From NCBI GenBank assembly GCA_012845835.1, contig JABAKD010000007.1:1099992-1163991 (forward strand): a DNA stretch of 64,000 bases. Reading direction: 5' to 3'. A program made the position numbers and the translations under genes. This document shows positions 11,801-22,993 of this stretch, in pieces. Origin of the DNA: Undaria pinnatifida (Eukaryota > Sar > Phaeophyceae > Laminariales > Alariaceae). Under the pieces are notes generated by a model that did no database searches, was not told where the DNA came from, and saw only the letters and a list, made by a program, of their open reading frames with translations. The first letter of the stretch is position 1, and every line of letters begins with the position of its first letter.

Positions 11801-12595
11801 CACACCCGGAGTGTATCGTAATTTTTTCTAATAGAGGATTTTTGTACGCCGCCGTCAACAACTCAGGATCGAAAACAGTTCCCACACTAACGCCGAGACA
11901 AAAAAGTCCACGCTAACTTCAAGACAAAATTCCGAGAAAAGAGATGAGAGAAAAAAACAAGAAATTGATTTCCGAAAGTTGCACTCAGAATCGAAAAGCG
12001 GTAAAAATTGAGCGATGTTGTCGCTACCACTTCTACCAGCGCACACAACAAGTTGATGACACTTACTAATGTCAAATATCAATGCCCTGCTGCGCGAGTT
12101 TCTAGCGAAAGCGTAACTGTGTTGCAATTCCCCGTATGCTGTCCCCATGTGGGGAGTGTAGTGCCAACGTGTAGGTCAAACCCGTCCCCATCGGAAAAAA
12201 TGGCCCAGCGATAGCGGAATTTTGAACTGAACACCCGACACCAAGCTTTGTACCCTGCAGGGGTTTGCGGCAAGTGATTGGCCGCCCTATTAATGGGAAA
12301 AGTGTACGTCAATGGCCGGATCATCAGAGCGGCCGGCTCTATGAAGTGCTACCTGGTACTTTTTTTCTCTTTTATGTAGTGTGTTTTGCACTCTTCTGTT
12401 GTGTTGTGTTTGATCTGTGATACTTCACTTATTTTTCTGTTCCCTTCAAAACTGCAACTTTTTGGGAGTAATACTACTTGGAATTAGTTTGCAACCATTA
12501 TATTTGCCATTCAGACAATGAGATAGGTATCCTACCTATTTTTTTTAGATCTCCGATAGCTCATCTCCAAACAGTTGAGCTGACATACTTGCCCT
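11801..12595. other. No recognised feature
   Basis: A short direct repeat of the cacgctaac-caagacaaaa type occurs near 11882-11935. Nothing else is recognised. Confidence 0.45.
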
Positions 12596-12704
12596 GGTTG
12601 CACTCATAGCTGACGTATCATATAAAGCATCTGTTGCTTGTGAAGTTTACTCCGCAGATATTATATGATACGAGTTATGCGATACGTCAGCTGTAGGTTC
12701 AACC
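12596..12704. mobile_element. Short foldback element, copy 1 (E-like ends)
   Basis: Ends are GGTTGCACTCATAGCTGACG at the left and the inverted version, ending cgtcagctgtaggttcaacc, at the right. The pair is about 24 bp long with few mismatches. The terminal motif cgtcagctgt(g/a)(g/a)gttc is also the end of the larger E family. The right flank gagaggcc is shared with copy 2. Confidence 0.85.
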
Positions 12705-12833
12705 GAGAGAGGCCAGGCCTGTTGACACTCTTCTTTAAAAGGGCAGCGATTTTGCTGCCTCTTCTGTGTTCGTTGCAATAGCAGTAGTGCAGGCCTAGAT
12801 CTGCGAAAAGTTGAGTACCGACAAGCGCCTCTT

Positions 12834-12927
12834 GGTTGAACTTATGGCCGACGTAAAATATGTTTCGTGCCGGTGAAGTTTTGCACCGCGGGTACGATTT
12901 ATGTGATACGTCAGCTTCAGGTTCAAC
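12834..12927. mobile_element. Short foldback element, copy 2
   Basis: Same layout as 12596-12704: left ggttgaacttatggccgacg, right atacgtcagcttcaggttcaac. The inverted symmetry extends outward (gcctctt at the left, agagaggc at the right). Internal 'gtgaagttt-ccgc' is shared by both copies, so they derive from one another about 235 bp apart. Confidence 0.85.
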
Positions 12928-12942
12928 TCAGAGAGGCCTCCT

Positions 12943-13016
12943 GCCACCACCACCACCACCACCACCACCACTACCACTACCAAAACCATGACCACCACCA
13001 CTCCTCCCACCACACC
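12943..13016. repeat. CCA trinucleotide tract
   Basis: (CCA)n with ctaccactaccaaaacc interruptions, directly after the second short foldback element. Confidence 0.9.
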
Positions 13017-13496
13017 AACAACCCTCATTAGGAGATCGATCCATCTTCACTATCTCGCCTCCGGCTGTATCGATCTTATTACCAGATACCAGGTACCAGG
13101 TATGAATCAACCTGTTGACACTCTGCAACGTTCCGAGGCGAGGGATGCACTGTTATTAACAATATTGTTGCAGCACGTCTGTCGCGCGTGCCCTCAGCGT
13201 CTTTGCCTAGTGCATCCTGGTTGTGGTTTGTGTGCTTGCTGTTGTCGTCGCTCTTGACTCTGCCCCGATTTTCCGGTCGTGTTTGATCGTCGAATCCACG
13301 ACACCACCCCGGTACGAGGGTTTTATACCACCATGCTACTTCTTCCTGTTGTAAATATGTACCACTGCTGCTGTGCATGCGAATATCGTTATTGGAATCC
13401 CACCTGCGTTTTTGCAAAAATTCTGGTAGCGTCGACTTCTTCACTGGGTTGCACTTTCACCCTCTCTCAAAGTCAGTCTGGTTTGGGGTATTCTAG

Positions 13497-13650
13497 AGGT
13501 ATGTATGTATGCATGCATATATGTATGTATTATAGGGTTATGTATTATAGTATTATAGTATTCTGGGGGTATGGGTGTATTTTAGTACTATATTAATAGT
13601 ATTCTAGTATACTCGTATTGTATTCTAGTATTCTAGTATTGTTGTTGTAG
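13497..13650. repeat. AT-rich compound microsatellite
   Basis: Mixed GTAT, TATAG and TATTCTAG units (tagtattctagtatt). A long purely simple-sequence block with no coding value. Confidence 0.9.
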
Positions 13651-13957
13651 GGGTGGACAGCTCCTCAGGTGAGGAAGGGGCCTCAGATGCTTTTAGATGC
13701 ACCCGCTGCCGTAGCACGCGTCTAAACGGTGCTCTTTCTCTGCATACCACCAACCAAACCAGGGCCACAAGGCCATGAGATCAGAGCTACAGCCCAATCA
13801 TTGGTTTGATTTTCCCTCGCCCATCGGTCGTGCTCGTGTTTCTTGCTCACACTTGCTTCCTGGCTTGCACTCTTCTTACCAGGAACAGGCGGGATATGAT
13901 AGCGGGCGAGGCAGCATCCCTGGCCGTTATGGATTCAAGATTACTGCACTACGGCTG

Positions 13958-14038
13958 CAAGGTGACTACATGGGGGCTGATAGGGGGCTGCGAGGTGGCT
14001 GCAAGGGGACTGCAAGGTAGCTAGCTGCAAGGGGACTG
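13958..14038. repeat. Short GGGGGCTGC/CTGCAAGG repeat
   Basis: Imperfect tandem of 10-16 bp units (ggctgcaaggggactgc and variants), ending in a duplicated gctgcaaggggactgc. Confidence 0.75.
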
Positions 14039-15370
14039 CTATCATAGGTGCGATCGGCTTGGCTCCTCTACGGGCGTCAGCCTTTTTATTGACCATTTGG
14101 AGACCCATGTCTAGGAACCAGAATAGAGACGAGAAGTCGCATGCAGTAGGTTGAGTATCGCCAGGCTGGTAAGGTATGGTACAGCACTTTAGGTTGCAGT
14201 TCGTATACACCCTACCCCGCGCACTCCGTGCTTTGCTGTGTGGCAGGTGCTACAATCCGTCAATCCTTTTTGCCATTTTCTTCCTGAACCCCGAAGTGGT
14301 TTTGGAGAAAAGCGCGATGGTTGTTTTCTGTGCGAAGTTCAAGGTGCCGACTGATGGCTAGATTTGCCCATACCGTGTGTTGTATAATGTACCTGGTACT
14401 CCAGCAATAATCGTCGCCCTGTTTTCCCTCACCATTTGTATCGCAGTCGGCCTCCTTTTGTTTTTCTCCGATTTCCGTCGCCACCGTTGGTCACTATTGA
14501 CGCCGCCCAAGCAGGAAAATGTGCCCTCTTACCTCATCTCAGTATTAATAGTATGTAGTGCATGCTGCTATTAATGTGTTCATTGTGTAACTGGCAGTCT
14601 ACATCAAAACGCAACTTTAATTTCTGTGTTTTTCGTCGGCTCATTCTTCACGAGAAATAGTCCAAGACTTCAACTCAAGCCTTTCAGTGTTGCCGTCTTT
14701 CTGCGCTGCTGATGCCCATGACTGTAGCGTCCATGCCTGCTCGTCCATGGCGTGCTTCTCCTTTTATTGCTCCTGCTGTGTTTCGTGCAGTAGCTGTTGG
14801 CTCTACCTCTGACTGCCCATATCCATGCACGCACCCAGGCATACGACATCTACAGTCTTGCTCGTATAACACCGGCCCGCCCGCCTCTACTTCCCTTTAT
14901 CAGACAATGGTCTGTTTCTGGAGCTAGGAGTGTATTTCTTCTTCAAAACATTATGTGTCTACAAGGTCAACATTCACCACCCCCCTGTTCTTCGGCCACG
15001 CACAACATGATATTTTCCTAGGTCATGGAAAGTTTGCCTGCCTCTTTTGTCCTGCTCTGGGTTTCTCCCCAACCCCATTTGTTATACTGCTAGAATGCTA
15101 TGGGCTCCACGTGGAACACAGAAAATTGACTATTCGTTTATTTGGTTCATATTATCGGGTTTGGTTTGGTGTGCGTTGGTTGATAGTTTTGGAGATTCGT
15201 GTTAACAATATACATTCTTCTCGGTCGGCGGCGCACGTGAAACCTGCAATAAACCGGCCACCTCAAAAGAGGGTCCCTATTTTCTGGAGCGCTGTATACT
15301 GTAATACTATTCTTGTAAATTAGAAAGATAGCATTCGCTGGCAATTACGGCGCCACCGTACCGTAGCGTG
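14039..15370. other. No recognised gene
   Basis: Several 60-120 codon frames, none with a motif I recognise. Confidence 0.45.
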
Positions 15371-15760
15371 CGTGACATGGGGGGTTGGGGACGAAGCAAA
15401 GAAGTTCTTAAACGGCATCGACCTGAAGGAACTGACCGGAAATATCGGTATCGCCTCCTACGTAAGCGCCCAGTGCCCATCGCTAGGGAAGGTGTTCTCT
15501 ATCAGCTATATACGTACTTTTCGAGGCTGTTATGGGTTCTTTGTAAAACGAAGCCTGACATGCCAGACTCGAACGCTATGCCCATAGCTGATGAGATATA
15601 TCTTGCCTAGGGATGGGTAGCTGGCGTTCTCGGAGGAGGCGGTATCGATATCGCTGATTGGTTCCTTTTGTGCTTTCTCGTCGCCGAACCATTTTGCCTT
15701 CGTGCCCGATATCTGTGTAGAATTGTTTGGCAATCTTTATTTTGAGCGTAGCGGGGAAAA
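15371..15760. mobile_element. R4 palindromic module, copy 1, with coding fragment in both arms
   Basis: Plus-strand frame 15372-15587 carries GDEAKKFLNGIDLKELTG, then SYVSAQCPSLGKVFSISYI. The minus-strand frame 15530-15733 carries GDEKAQKEPISDIDTASS, then ASYPSLGKIYLISYGHS. The two arms therefore encode diverged copies of the same peptide facing each other, with the centre near 15560. The DNA arms align as an imperfect inverted repeat. The same module, in the same palindromic form, is at 25400-25800. I do not recognise the protein family. Confidence 0.75.
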
Positions 15761-15784
15761 CAATGCACCAACGTCATTTCACGT

Positions 15785-15835
15785 TTCTAGCTGCCGTCAG
15801 ATATGTAAAGACGGGGAAGAGACGCCCAAGGAAGG
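15785..15835. repeat. R4-associated flank
   Basis: ctgccgtcagatatgtaaag followed by a-cggggaagagacgcccaa matches 25824-25870, downstream of the second R4 module. The duplicated unit therefore extends beyond the palindrome. Confidence 0.7.
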
Positions 15836-15845
15836 ATGCTGTAGG

Positions 15846-15986
15846 TGTTGGTATAGTGTGGATCTATGTTGAACCTCTGTGTAGCAGCCAGCAAGGATTT
15901 ATCCAAGTGCTACAGTAAAACAGATGTCTGCGTGTGCGTGGAGCTGCGTCTCAACAAAGGAGAACCAAAATACTCGTTAACGCACG
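15846..15986. repeat. Direct repeat, copy 1 (about 140 bp)
   Basis: Contains gtgtagcagccagcaaggat, cagatgtctgcgtgtg and aaaggagaaccaaaat. Matches 16347-16497 with moderate divergence. Not assignable to a known family. Confidence 0.8.
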
Positions 15987-16346
15987 CTGTCTTGATGTCT
16001 TCACTTCACTTCACTTTTACAATCGGTTAGGAGCCTCATAAATCGGCCGTCGGAGCTCTACGTACGTTGGAAGTACTGTTACGTCATTTGGGACAAGCAC
16101 GTACTTCTCTGGCCGCGCTTGCCCCTGCAATATGTCCCACAGAGAACTGCTGTGGAAGCATAGGACGTCATCCAGTTTTTCTTTGTAGTTTACCCAGTCT
16201 GCCTGTTCACCGCTAAATTTGGGTACATCTCGTGGGATGTGTTCGATTGAATTCCGTCGATTTTCCAGCCATTTTTGGAACTAACAAAGAACAGGCGAGT
16301 GGACACATAAGCTTGAAGTCGTTGCGTAACACGAGGCTCATAACCT

Positions 16347-16497
16347 GTTGATATAATGATGTGGATCTGTGTGAAACCTGCGTGTAGCAGCGAGCAAGGA
16401 CTGATCCAAGTGCAACGGTAAGCAGATGTCTGCGTGTGTGGGTGATATCACAGCTGCAATCCAATAAAGGAGAACCATAATGCCCGTTACAGCACGA
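16347..16497. repeat. Direct repeat, copy 2
   Basis: Second copy of the 15846-15986 sequence (gtgtagcagcgagcaaggac, cagatgtctgcgtgtgtg, aaaggagaaccataat). It lies immediately before the first R1 module. Confidence 0.8.
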
Positions 16498-16499
16498 TG

Positions 16500-16628
16500 T
16501 GTTGATTGATCAGGCCGCTTGGCCGCTTGTCGCAAACCACTGCAGCGGCCAGCATCGAAATTGGGGAGGCTCACCAACACGTATCGGCCGCCCATCAAAG
16601 CGAGGCTACGGGAATGCAATGAAGAGCC
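16500..16628 (+). mobile_element. R1 module, single arm
   Basis: One arm of the R1 family: gcttgtcgcaaaccactgca, then gcggccagcatcgaaatt, then ggctcaccaacacgtatcgg. Read in frame the family consensus resembles an alanine-rich helix (Q-L-A-A-T-T-A-A-A-N-I-E-I-A-E-A-H-Q-H-V). It ends where the B element at 16629 starts. Confidence 0.8.
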
Positions 16629-16879
16629 GTGCTACTGTAGGGGTTGCATTCTTTTTTTTAACCCCAAACATTTCTAACTGACGGAGTTCCTCAAATGAGG
16701 CGTTCCTCAATATCTTCGGATCTAGAAGTGAGATTAGCATTTGAAATCGTTACATAACGTCGCCCGTGGAATTGCGTATCGGGCTATTTTTTAGTGTAAG
16801 TAGGTTTTAGGGTGAGGTATAGAGCTCTTCAAGTGGGGAGCCTCACAATGTTCTGCTGGCTAACTCTACCGTAGCACCC
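16629..16879 (+). mobile_element. B-family TIR element
   Basis: Left end GTGCTACTGTAGGGGTTGCA; right end taactctaccgtagcaccc, its inverted version. Near the right end is the family hairpin gagctcttcaagtggggagc. No coding capacity. Length of about 250 bp and TIRs are MITE-like. Confidence 0.8.
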
Positions 16880-17300
16880 GCCCGATTCCCCCGACATATT
16901 CGTGGACCTCCTCGCAACCATCGCCATATAGGCCAGCGTCGTTGAAGACACTGCCGCTGAGCTGGAACTGACTCGCCGAGAGGCCACCAGCGCTACCAGA
17001 GTTGCTGCACCGGTAGCGTTGGTGGCCTCTGGGCGAGCCTTGTCCTGCTTCTCAGCGGTGACGACGGCAACCGGCAACGGTGGATTGCATCGCGACTGAT
17101 GCGAGCACATCCGCGATCATGTCAGAGGCTTCATGGCGCGCCCATTGTCTCGCTTTGTTTTGCTTCTGATGAGAGGCTGACATATGCTTGGTGACCCTCC
17201 TCAATTTCGATGGCGGCCGCCGCAGTGGCTGCGGCAAGATGCTTGGTGAGCACCCCTGCAGAGGTATTTGGCAAACTGTCAAGCTCGTGGATGTAGGCGG
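16880..17300. mobile_element. R1 palindromic module
   Basis: Left arm (about 16900-16998) and right arm (17010-17280) are inverted copies around gctaccagagttgctgcacc. The right arm extends into the R1 coding arm on the minus strand (cctcctcaatttcgatggcg, gcagtggctgcggcaag). The left arm lacks the outer part, so the palindrome is one-sidedly truncated. Confidence 0.75.
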
Positions 17301-17348
17301 TAAGCTGCTGGTCGCTCGGGTGTCAAAAGTGAAGTGGGTACGTACTCA

Positions 17349-17596
17349 ACTACTCTACGGCTAGCACTTATCGCGAAAAAGAGTGTCCTTGGGGCTCCTG
17401 CACTGACGAACTTCCCGATGCTGTTTGAATACCATTTGTGTTCAGCAGTATGTTTCGCTCTAATACTTAGGTCAAACCAATTTCATCGGGTTGCGCGTTC
17501 ACTTTCCCTCCACATCCCTTTTTTGGGTGGGGTGTAGAGCTCGTCAAGCTAGGAGCCTCATACAATTTATCCACTACCCCCAACACGCAGCATGCC
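17349..17596 (+). mobile_element. B-family TIR element
   Basis: Left tactctacggctagcactt; internal cttggggctcctgcactgac and cccgatgctgtttgaatacc; hairpin gagctcgtcaagctaggagc; right ccaacacgcagcatgcctc. Diverged TIRs. Confidence 0.75.
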
Positions 17597-18150
17597 TCTG
17601 CAGGGGAGACCAAAGGAACAGCTTGCCGCAACCACTGCACTGGCCGCCATCGAAACCGCGGACGCTCACAACAAGCATCGGCCGCCCATGAAAGCGAGGT
17701 GACGGGAGCTCAACGGAGCCTCCGACGTAATCGTGGATCTACTCACCAACATCGCCATTCAATCCTTCTTGGCCCTCGATTTTTTCGCCGAGCTGGAATT
17801 GGTTCGCCAATAGGCCACCAATGCTACCGGTCCAGGAACTACTGCATATATGCTGCAGTTGTATATGCTGCAGTTGCTGCACCGGTAGTTTTTTCGGCCT
17901 CCTAGCAAGTCAGTTCTAACTCGGCGACGATGTCGGCAGTTACGGTGGATTTCATGGTGATGGTAATGCGCTGATCCGAGATCGTATCGGAGGCTTCGTT
18001 GCACTCCCATTGCCTCGCTTCTGATGGCCGGCCGACACATGTTGAGTGAGCCTCCTCAATTTTGATGGCAACCGCTGCAGCGGTTGCGTCAAGCTGCTTG
18101 GTTATCCCTCCTGCGGTGGCGCAAGCAACTAACTGTCCCGCTCTTTTGAC
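17597..18150. mobile_element. R1 palindromic module, nearly complete
   Basis: Left arm reads cagcttgccgcaaccactgc through ccgagctggaattggttcgc to gctaccggtcc. Right arm reads the inverse, from tgcaccggtag through ggaggcttcgttgcactccc to caagctgcttggtt. The centre near 17850 holds a duplicated 'atatgctgcagttg'. This is one of the clearest cases of the whole R1 unit as an inverted repeat. Confidence 0.85.
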
Positions 18151-18435
18151 GCGAGCTACGGTGGCGGTAGCACTGTTTAGGCTGTACATTTCTGGCTGGC
18201 TTCTCCTTTAGTTGACTAAGTAGACTAGAAAACTACCCAGTAATTGTGGAATTAATTCAGTCCGTATGTGGTTTGCGGTGATGTTCGCTGTCCGTAGTAT
18301 TCTTAGGCCATAGGGTTCTTCATAGGGGTAAGCGTGCAATTTTTCTCAAAGTCAGTTTTGGGCGAGATGTAGACCTCCTCAAGTGGGCAGCCGCTGAAAA
18401 ATCAGGTGCTATATACCCCCACCGTGGCATGCGTC
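18151..18435 (+). mobile_element. B-family TIR element
   Basis: Left gcgagctacggtggcggtag; internal cttaggccatagggttcttc; hairpin cctcctcaagtgggcagcc; right ggtgctatatacccccaccg then tggcatgcgtc. Confidence 0.8.
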
Positions 18436-18961
18436 TGCAAAGCTATTTGCCGTCACAGCTTCAGTGGCAAACAATGCAACCGCGGAGGCTCACCAACATG
18501 CATCGGCCGCCCGCGAAAGGGAGGCGGCGGAAGTGCAACGCAGCCTCCGACATGATCGTAGTTCGTGCGTGACCAACGCTATTTAATCCGCCGGTGTCGC
18601 CGGCACTGTCGTCGAGTTAGAAATGGCTCGCCAAGAGGCCAAACACTCCATCTTACCGGTCCAGCAACTGCGGCATGTATCGGCCGCCCAAGAACGCGAG
18701 GCAACGGGAGTACAACGAAGCCTCCGTCGTGATCGTGGATCTATTCTTAACTAGCACCATGCAATCCATCGTTGCCGCCCACGCCGCAGCCGCGTTGAAA
18801 ATGACTCGCTAAGAGGTCACAAGCACTACCGTTGCGTCAACCGCCGGTTGCTGCACCGATAGAGTTTGTGGCCCCCTCCGTGAGCCGTTTTCTGCTCGTC
18901 TACGGCATCGGCGGCAACGGTGGATTACATATCGACGGTGTTGCACAGGAAGAGTCCAGGA
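18436..18961. mobile_element. R1 module, two partial copies in tandem
   Basis: Two plus-sense partial copies (18470-18660, and from atgtatcggccgcccaagaa near 18673 to about 18830) are followed by a short inverted tail (gcaccgatagagtttgtggc...). The second copy starts in the middle of the unit. Confidence 0.7.
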
Positions 18962-18992
18962 AAAATTAGGTACACACCCCTACCGTAGCTTA
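18962..18992. mobile_element. Solo B-family terminus
   Basis: aggtacacacccctaccgta then gcttagg matches the B right TIR, but no B body lies to the left. Confidence 0.55.
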
Positions 18993-19730
18993 GGTGTTAC
19001 CATGTCGCCCTCAAGAGCGGAATGCCGCCAATAAGGACCGAGATAATGCCACAGCTGCTGCTGTCAATCTGCGAGCAGACCTGAGATAGAGCAGCACCGC
19101 TGCAAGCACCGCGGTCAACAATCTGGCTGCCGCTCGGCCAGAGTCCAACCGAGTCACTTTCTTGGTGGAGGCGAGCGGAGATGAGAGAAGCGAGAGCAGG
19201 GCTTCGTGTCACTACTCTGATTGCCGAGCTGCGTGTGGCCAGAGCAGACTAGTGAAACCACCGCCGCCGGCCGCCAATGAGTTGGCAGCGGCTCGGCAAG
19301 AAGGTTTCCATGCCGCTCCGGCGGCGAGCGAAGCCGCGGGGGGGCATCATTCGATGTAGCGCGAGCGGGCGAATGCGATTGCTGGTGTTGTATAGCTGCC
19401 GGCAGCTCGACACCGGTAGCAGTGGTGGCCTCTCGGTCGAACTCCGACGAATGGCACCCCCCGTCGCTTTGTTCTCCGCTATAGTTTCGTGGATATCCTC
19501 TGGTCGACCAGCTGCCAGGTTAGTGGCCGCGGCGGTGGTAGTCATAAGTGGGCTGTGCTCCTCCAAGAGTAACGACACAACCCCAGTCTCGCTTCGCTCA
19601 TATTTGCTCACTTTTTTCAACAAAGGTTCTTGGCCGCCTACTTGCCTAGCGGCAGCCAGCTCGTTGGCAGCGGTGGTTGCAATGGTGCTCTTCTGGTGTG
19701 CGCAGTCTCTTCATTAGCCGCCACGGGCTG
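18993..19730. mobile_element. R2 module
   Basis: Carries the R2 signatures: ctgctgctgtcaatctgcga, ggctgccgctcggcc, gagagaagcgagagcaggg, gccaatgagttggcagcggc, and their inverted counterparts toward 19600-19680. In the coherent frames it encodes alanine-rich helical sequence containing N-E-L-A-A-A-R-(Q/R)-E. Multiple stops and indels make it a fossil. Confidence 0.75.
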
Positions 19731-20012
19731 ACGCGTGCTGCGATCGGGGTGTCACCTTAGGGTAAAATGGGTCTGGATGACGGCGCTGCTCTTAAGAACT
19801 GCTGGTACCCAGTTTCGTTAGAGTACAACTCGTGTTTAATTTTTTTTTTTTTCACTTTCATCGTTGCATGCCTAAGCTATGGAATTATTAATCAGCTTGC
19901 ACTTTCAACTTTTCGGTAGGTTGTTTTTATGAAGGGGGGGGTGGGGGCGGTAGAGAGCTCGTCAAATGACAAGCCATAAAAAAAGGGTGCTACCTCTGAC
20001 GTCGCATGCGTC
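19731..20012 (+). mobile_element. B-family TIR element
   Basis: Left gacgcgtgctgcgatcgggg; a T12 run; hairpin gagctcgtcaaatgacaagc; right gggtgctacctctgacgtcg then catgcgtc. Confidence 0.8.
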
Positions 20013-20570
20013 GAAAGGCAGCTTTCCGCCGCTGTGCAGGATTGGGACAGCGCTTGCATCACTGCAGGCCAACCATGTCGGATGAAGGTCCAGTGTTCCA
20101 CCGTCAATGTCTTTTTCTCACTTAGTATTATGTTTTTAGTGCAAGTAGTTCCTTGGCGACACTCCGTCAACGGGAAATAGTGCCGTCAGCCGACATACTT
20201 TCTGCAGGTGACCTCAAACAAGCAGCTTGCCGTAACCAAGTGAGTGGCCAACACCGCGATAGCAGAGGCTCACCAACATGTATCGCCACCCGCGAAAAGC
20301 AGGAAGCGAGGTGACGGGAGTGCGACGAAGCCTTGGACGGATGTGCCAAACCATCGCCAGTCAATCCACGACCATGCCGAAGGCTTCTCTGCGTTCCCGT
20401 TGTCTCGTTCCTTGCTTTTCGCGAGGGACGTGCAACATGTTGGTGAGGCTCGGCGACCTCGATGTTGGCCACAGCAGTGGTTGAGGCAAGCTGCGTGGCT
20501 GAACTCCCCTGCAGCGGTGCTAGCAAACTGTCACGCTGTTACACGGCGGCGGAAAGTTTCTACTACGCCG
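20013..20570. mobile_element. R1 palindromic module with an insertion in the left arm
   Basis: The left arm begins gaaaggcagctttccgccgc to cactgcagg, is interrupted by about 150 bp of unrelated sequence (20070-20205), and resumes at gcaggtgacctcaaacaagc. Arms meet near 20380 and the right arm runs to agcaaactgtcacgctg. The interrupting sequence is unidentified. Confidence 0.75.
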
Positions 20571-20883
20571 TTCGGGTGCTGAACGCGCGCTTGTTGCCGC
20601 CTCACGATCGTCCGACCAATCAACTGCCACAACAATCGTCTGCCGACCAACCAGAAACCTGCAGAGTCCGTTCCAGACGTGGGTACTAGCCCCGTCATTG
20701 TTGTTGAAGGAGATTGGTGCGGCAGCACTCGTAGCTGTAGCAGACGCCGCATTCCCTATTCCGACTGCCAGTTTCACCTCCGGCCATTCACCACCTCTGG
20801 GAAACCTGCAAAGTCAGTTTCAGTCGTAGGTGCTAGCCCCCGTCATTGCGTTCTACCGCGCCGAACACCAGGTTCGGGCACAG
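20571..20883. mobile_element. R3 module fragment
   Basis: Contains R3 signatures: gacgtgggtactagccccgt and its near-repeat cgtaggtgctagcccccgtc (a direct repeat about 140 bp apart), gggaaacctgcaaagtcag, and aacaccaggttcgggcacag. Confidence 0.7.
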
Positions 20884-21138
20884 GACGCATGTTAAGATTG
20901 CTAAGATGACGTATTTTTTTATGCGTCTTTCTTGAGGATCTCTATACCTTCCACCCACCCCGAAAATCAACTTGAAAATGTGTATTTATGCATATCCCAA
21001 TGAACAATCCCGATGCCTATGTATGAAACGTGTACTGCCGTAGAACACAAATGGTGATGTTGCGTAGCTGCTCAGTTGAAGAGCCCCGCCCGTCAAGACG
21101 AGGTTGGCTGAAAAGTGGTATCCCTATCGTAGCGCGTT
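20884..21138 (-). mobile_element. B-family TIR element, reverse orientation
   Basis: Left end is degraded (gacgcatgttaagattgcta). Internal cacccaccccgaaaatcaac and aatgaacaatcccgatgcct are B body read in reverse. Right end tggtatccctatcgtagcgc is a good TIR. Confidence 0.7.
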
Positions 21139-21660
21139 CCACGGATGGGAAAGGTTCGCCTCTCGCCCAATCCTGGAGTAGTCAGGCGCTTGGCAGGAAA
21201 ACAACCCACGAATACGTGCAGTGACTGTTCCCTAGGGAGCAGGCGTCGCGGTTCGTTGCGAATGCGCCCGTCTTGACTTGCGTACATCTCCACGAGCACG
21301 ATACAGGAGAAGCATTCACGAGAAACGTGGTGCGCGGGTTGGACATTGCTGATACCGGCCTCATGTTACTCCGAATGTCGTTCTTCTCCCTGTGTCTCTC
21401 GACCTCGCGGAGATATTCGAAAGTCGGTACCGGCGTAATCGCGACGAACCGTGATGGTTGTTGTCTGGAAACAGCCACTGTATGTAGTCGAGAGTTGTTC
21501 CCAGCGAGGCGAATGACTGCTGTAGGGTTTTGGCGAGAGACGGGCCTTTCCCGCCTGCGCCAGATCCGGATGTGTGACCCCTGTTACGGTAGATCACAAA
21601 AGATGGGGCTACCACCCATACCTAGCACTAACTGCAGATTAGCCAGGGGCAACCGAGGGG
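21139..21660. mobile_element. R3 palindromic module
   Basis: Left arm: tcgcggttcgttgcgaatgc then cttgcgtacatctccacgag. Right arm, inverted: ctcgcggagatattcgaaag then gcgacgaaccgtgatgg. The symmetry extends outward (about 300 bp per arm) to ctctcgcccaatcctggag and ggttttggcgagagacgggc. Minus-strand frame 21182-21478 reads SRFVAITPVPTFEYLREVER; the plus strand of the left arm yields the matching ATNRD reading. Confidence 0.8.
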
Positions 21661-22993
21661 CCTAGGTAGAATGGACAGGCAGAATGGGAACAGGTGTTGG
21701 TGATGCTGCTGCGTTAGCCTCTTCACCAGGAACATGATTAAACCTAGCTTTGTTCCAGGCGTGGGTGCTAGCCGCGGCATTGCATTATCTGTGACGGTGA
21801 TTAAGCGTCAGGTTCTAGCACAAATGGAGAAGGCCCGCCTCTATCGGATATTCTCCGGCAGTCTGACGCCTGGTGGCTAACTCCCCACGATTACATCGGG
21901 TGATATGAACAGCCATTGGACGAGATCGTGGGTGGTTTTCCGCACAGGCGTCAAATTGTTCGTAATTTTACGCGACCGACGGGCTTTCCCGGCCTGTGCC
22001 AGAGGCTTGCCTTCATCCACCTTCACGGTAAAAACAATGATTGGGCCGGCATCCACGCTTGGCCCTGGTGATCCTAGTTTCCGAGAGGCGGTTGGTGGGC
22101 AGAAGGTATGCTAGGCCGACGGGTTGAGAACGGCGGCTACTTCTACTACGAGCGCCGCTGCTGCTTTCACCTACTGGCCGGGATAACCTCGCCTATTGCA
22201 CGACGTCGGCGCAGGCGGAAGGGTTTTGTCTCTCGCAGAATTCCTAGAGTGGTCGAGCGCCCGGGTGGAAAAAAAATCCCGACTTCATTGAGCTGCTGTT
22301 TCCAATGAGACGGCAGGCATCGCTGTTTGTTGCGAATGTGCCGGGCTTGACAATTGAAGATATCCGTGAAGGCGATACAGGAGGAGCGTTCAGAGCGACA
22401 CCGTGCGTGTGTTTTTAACAGGATATTGATGTTGTGCTGGCTCTGGGTTATGCTGCGGGAAGCGCAGCAGATGTTCGTGGCGAAAGTTGACAACTCCGGC
22501 CTCAACGCAAGGTGGGTGGGCCGCACGATTCTAGCACCTACTGCGTGAAGCGCATTATCATGCCGGCCGCCCTATTTTCACTGGGACGGTGTTTATATGG
22601 CCCGCAGGTGCTCTCGCGCGCTCTGCCTGAACTCTCCAGTCACTCGTTAACGCGTTCATGGACGCCTTCCGTTACGCATTCTGACAGATGTCGCTGCGAC
22701 GGGTGACGGTTACGGAGAGTGCTGGTAGTCAGTTCGAAACCGTTTGCAAGGCATACATTTTATGCCGTTCGTTGAACATTGAAAATAGTTTCAACGGCAT
22801 AGTATAGTATTTTTAATAATGCGGTTGGCATGGTAGCAGATATGACCGGACGGTCCCATCCAAGTTGCGTTGGGGGGCCACATCTGTCTCTTTTTGCGAC
22901 GCGTAGCTGAAGTCCCTCCCGCAGCACCATAGCAAGCCCATTAAACATCAACTTCCTGTTCTGCGCGCGAACCGTGTTTGCCCTGGACACAAA
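21661..22993. mobile_element. R3 module series, decayed
   Basis: Repeats R3 signatures (gggctttcccggcctgtgcc near 21980; ggttttgtctctcgcagaat near 22223; tgtttgttgcgaatgtgccg near 22323) with a second, poorer palindrome centred near 22410. A separate 15-bp-stem hairpin (tgccgttcgttgaac / gtttcaacggca) lies at 22762-22800. Confidence 0.65.
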
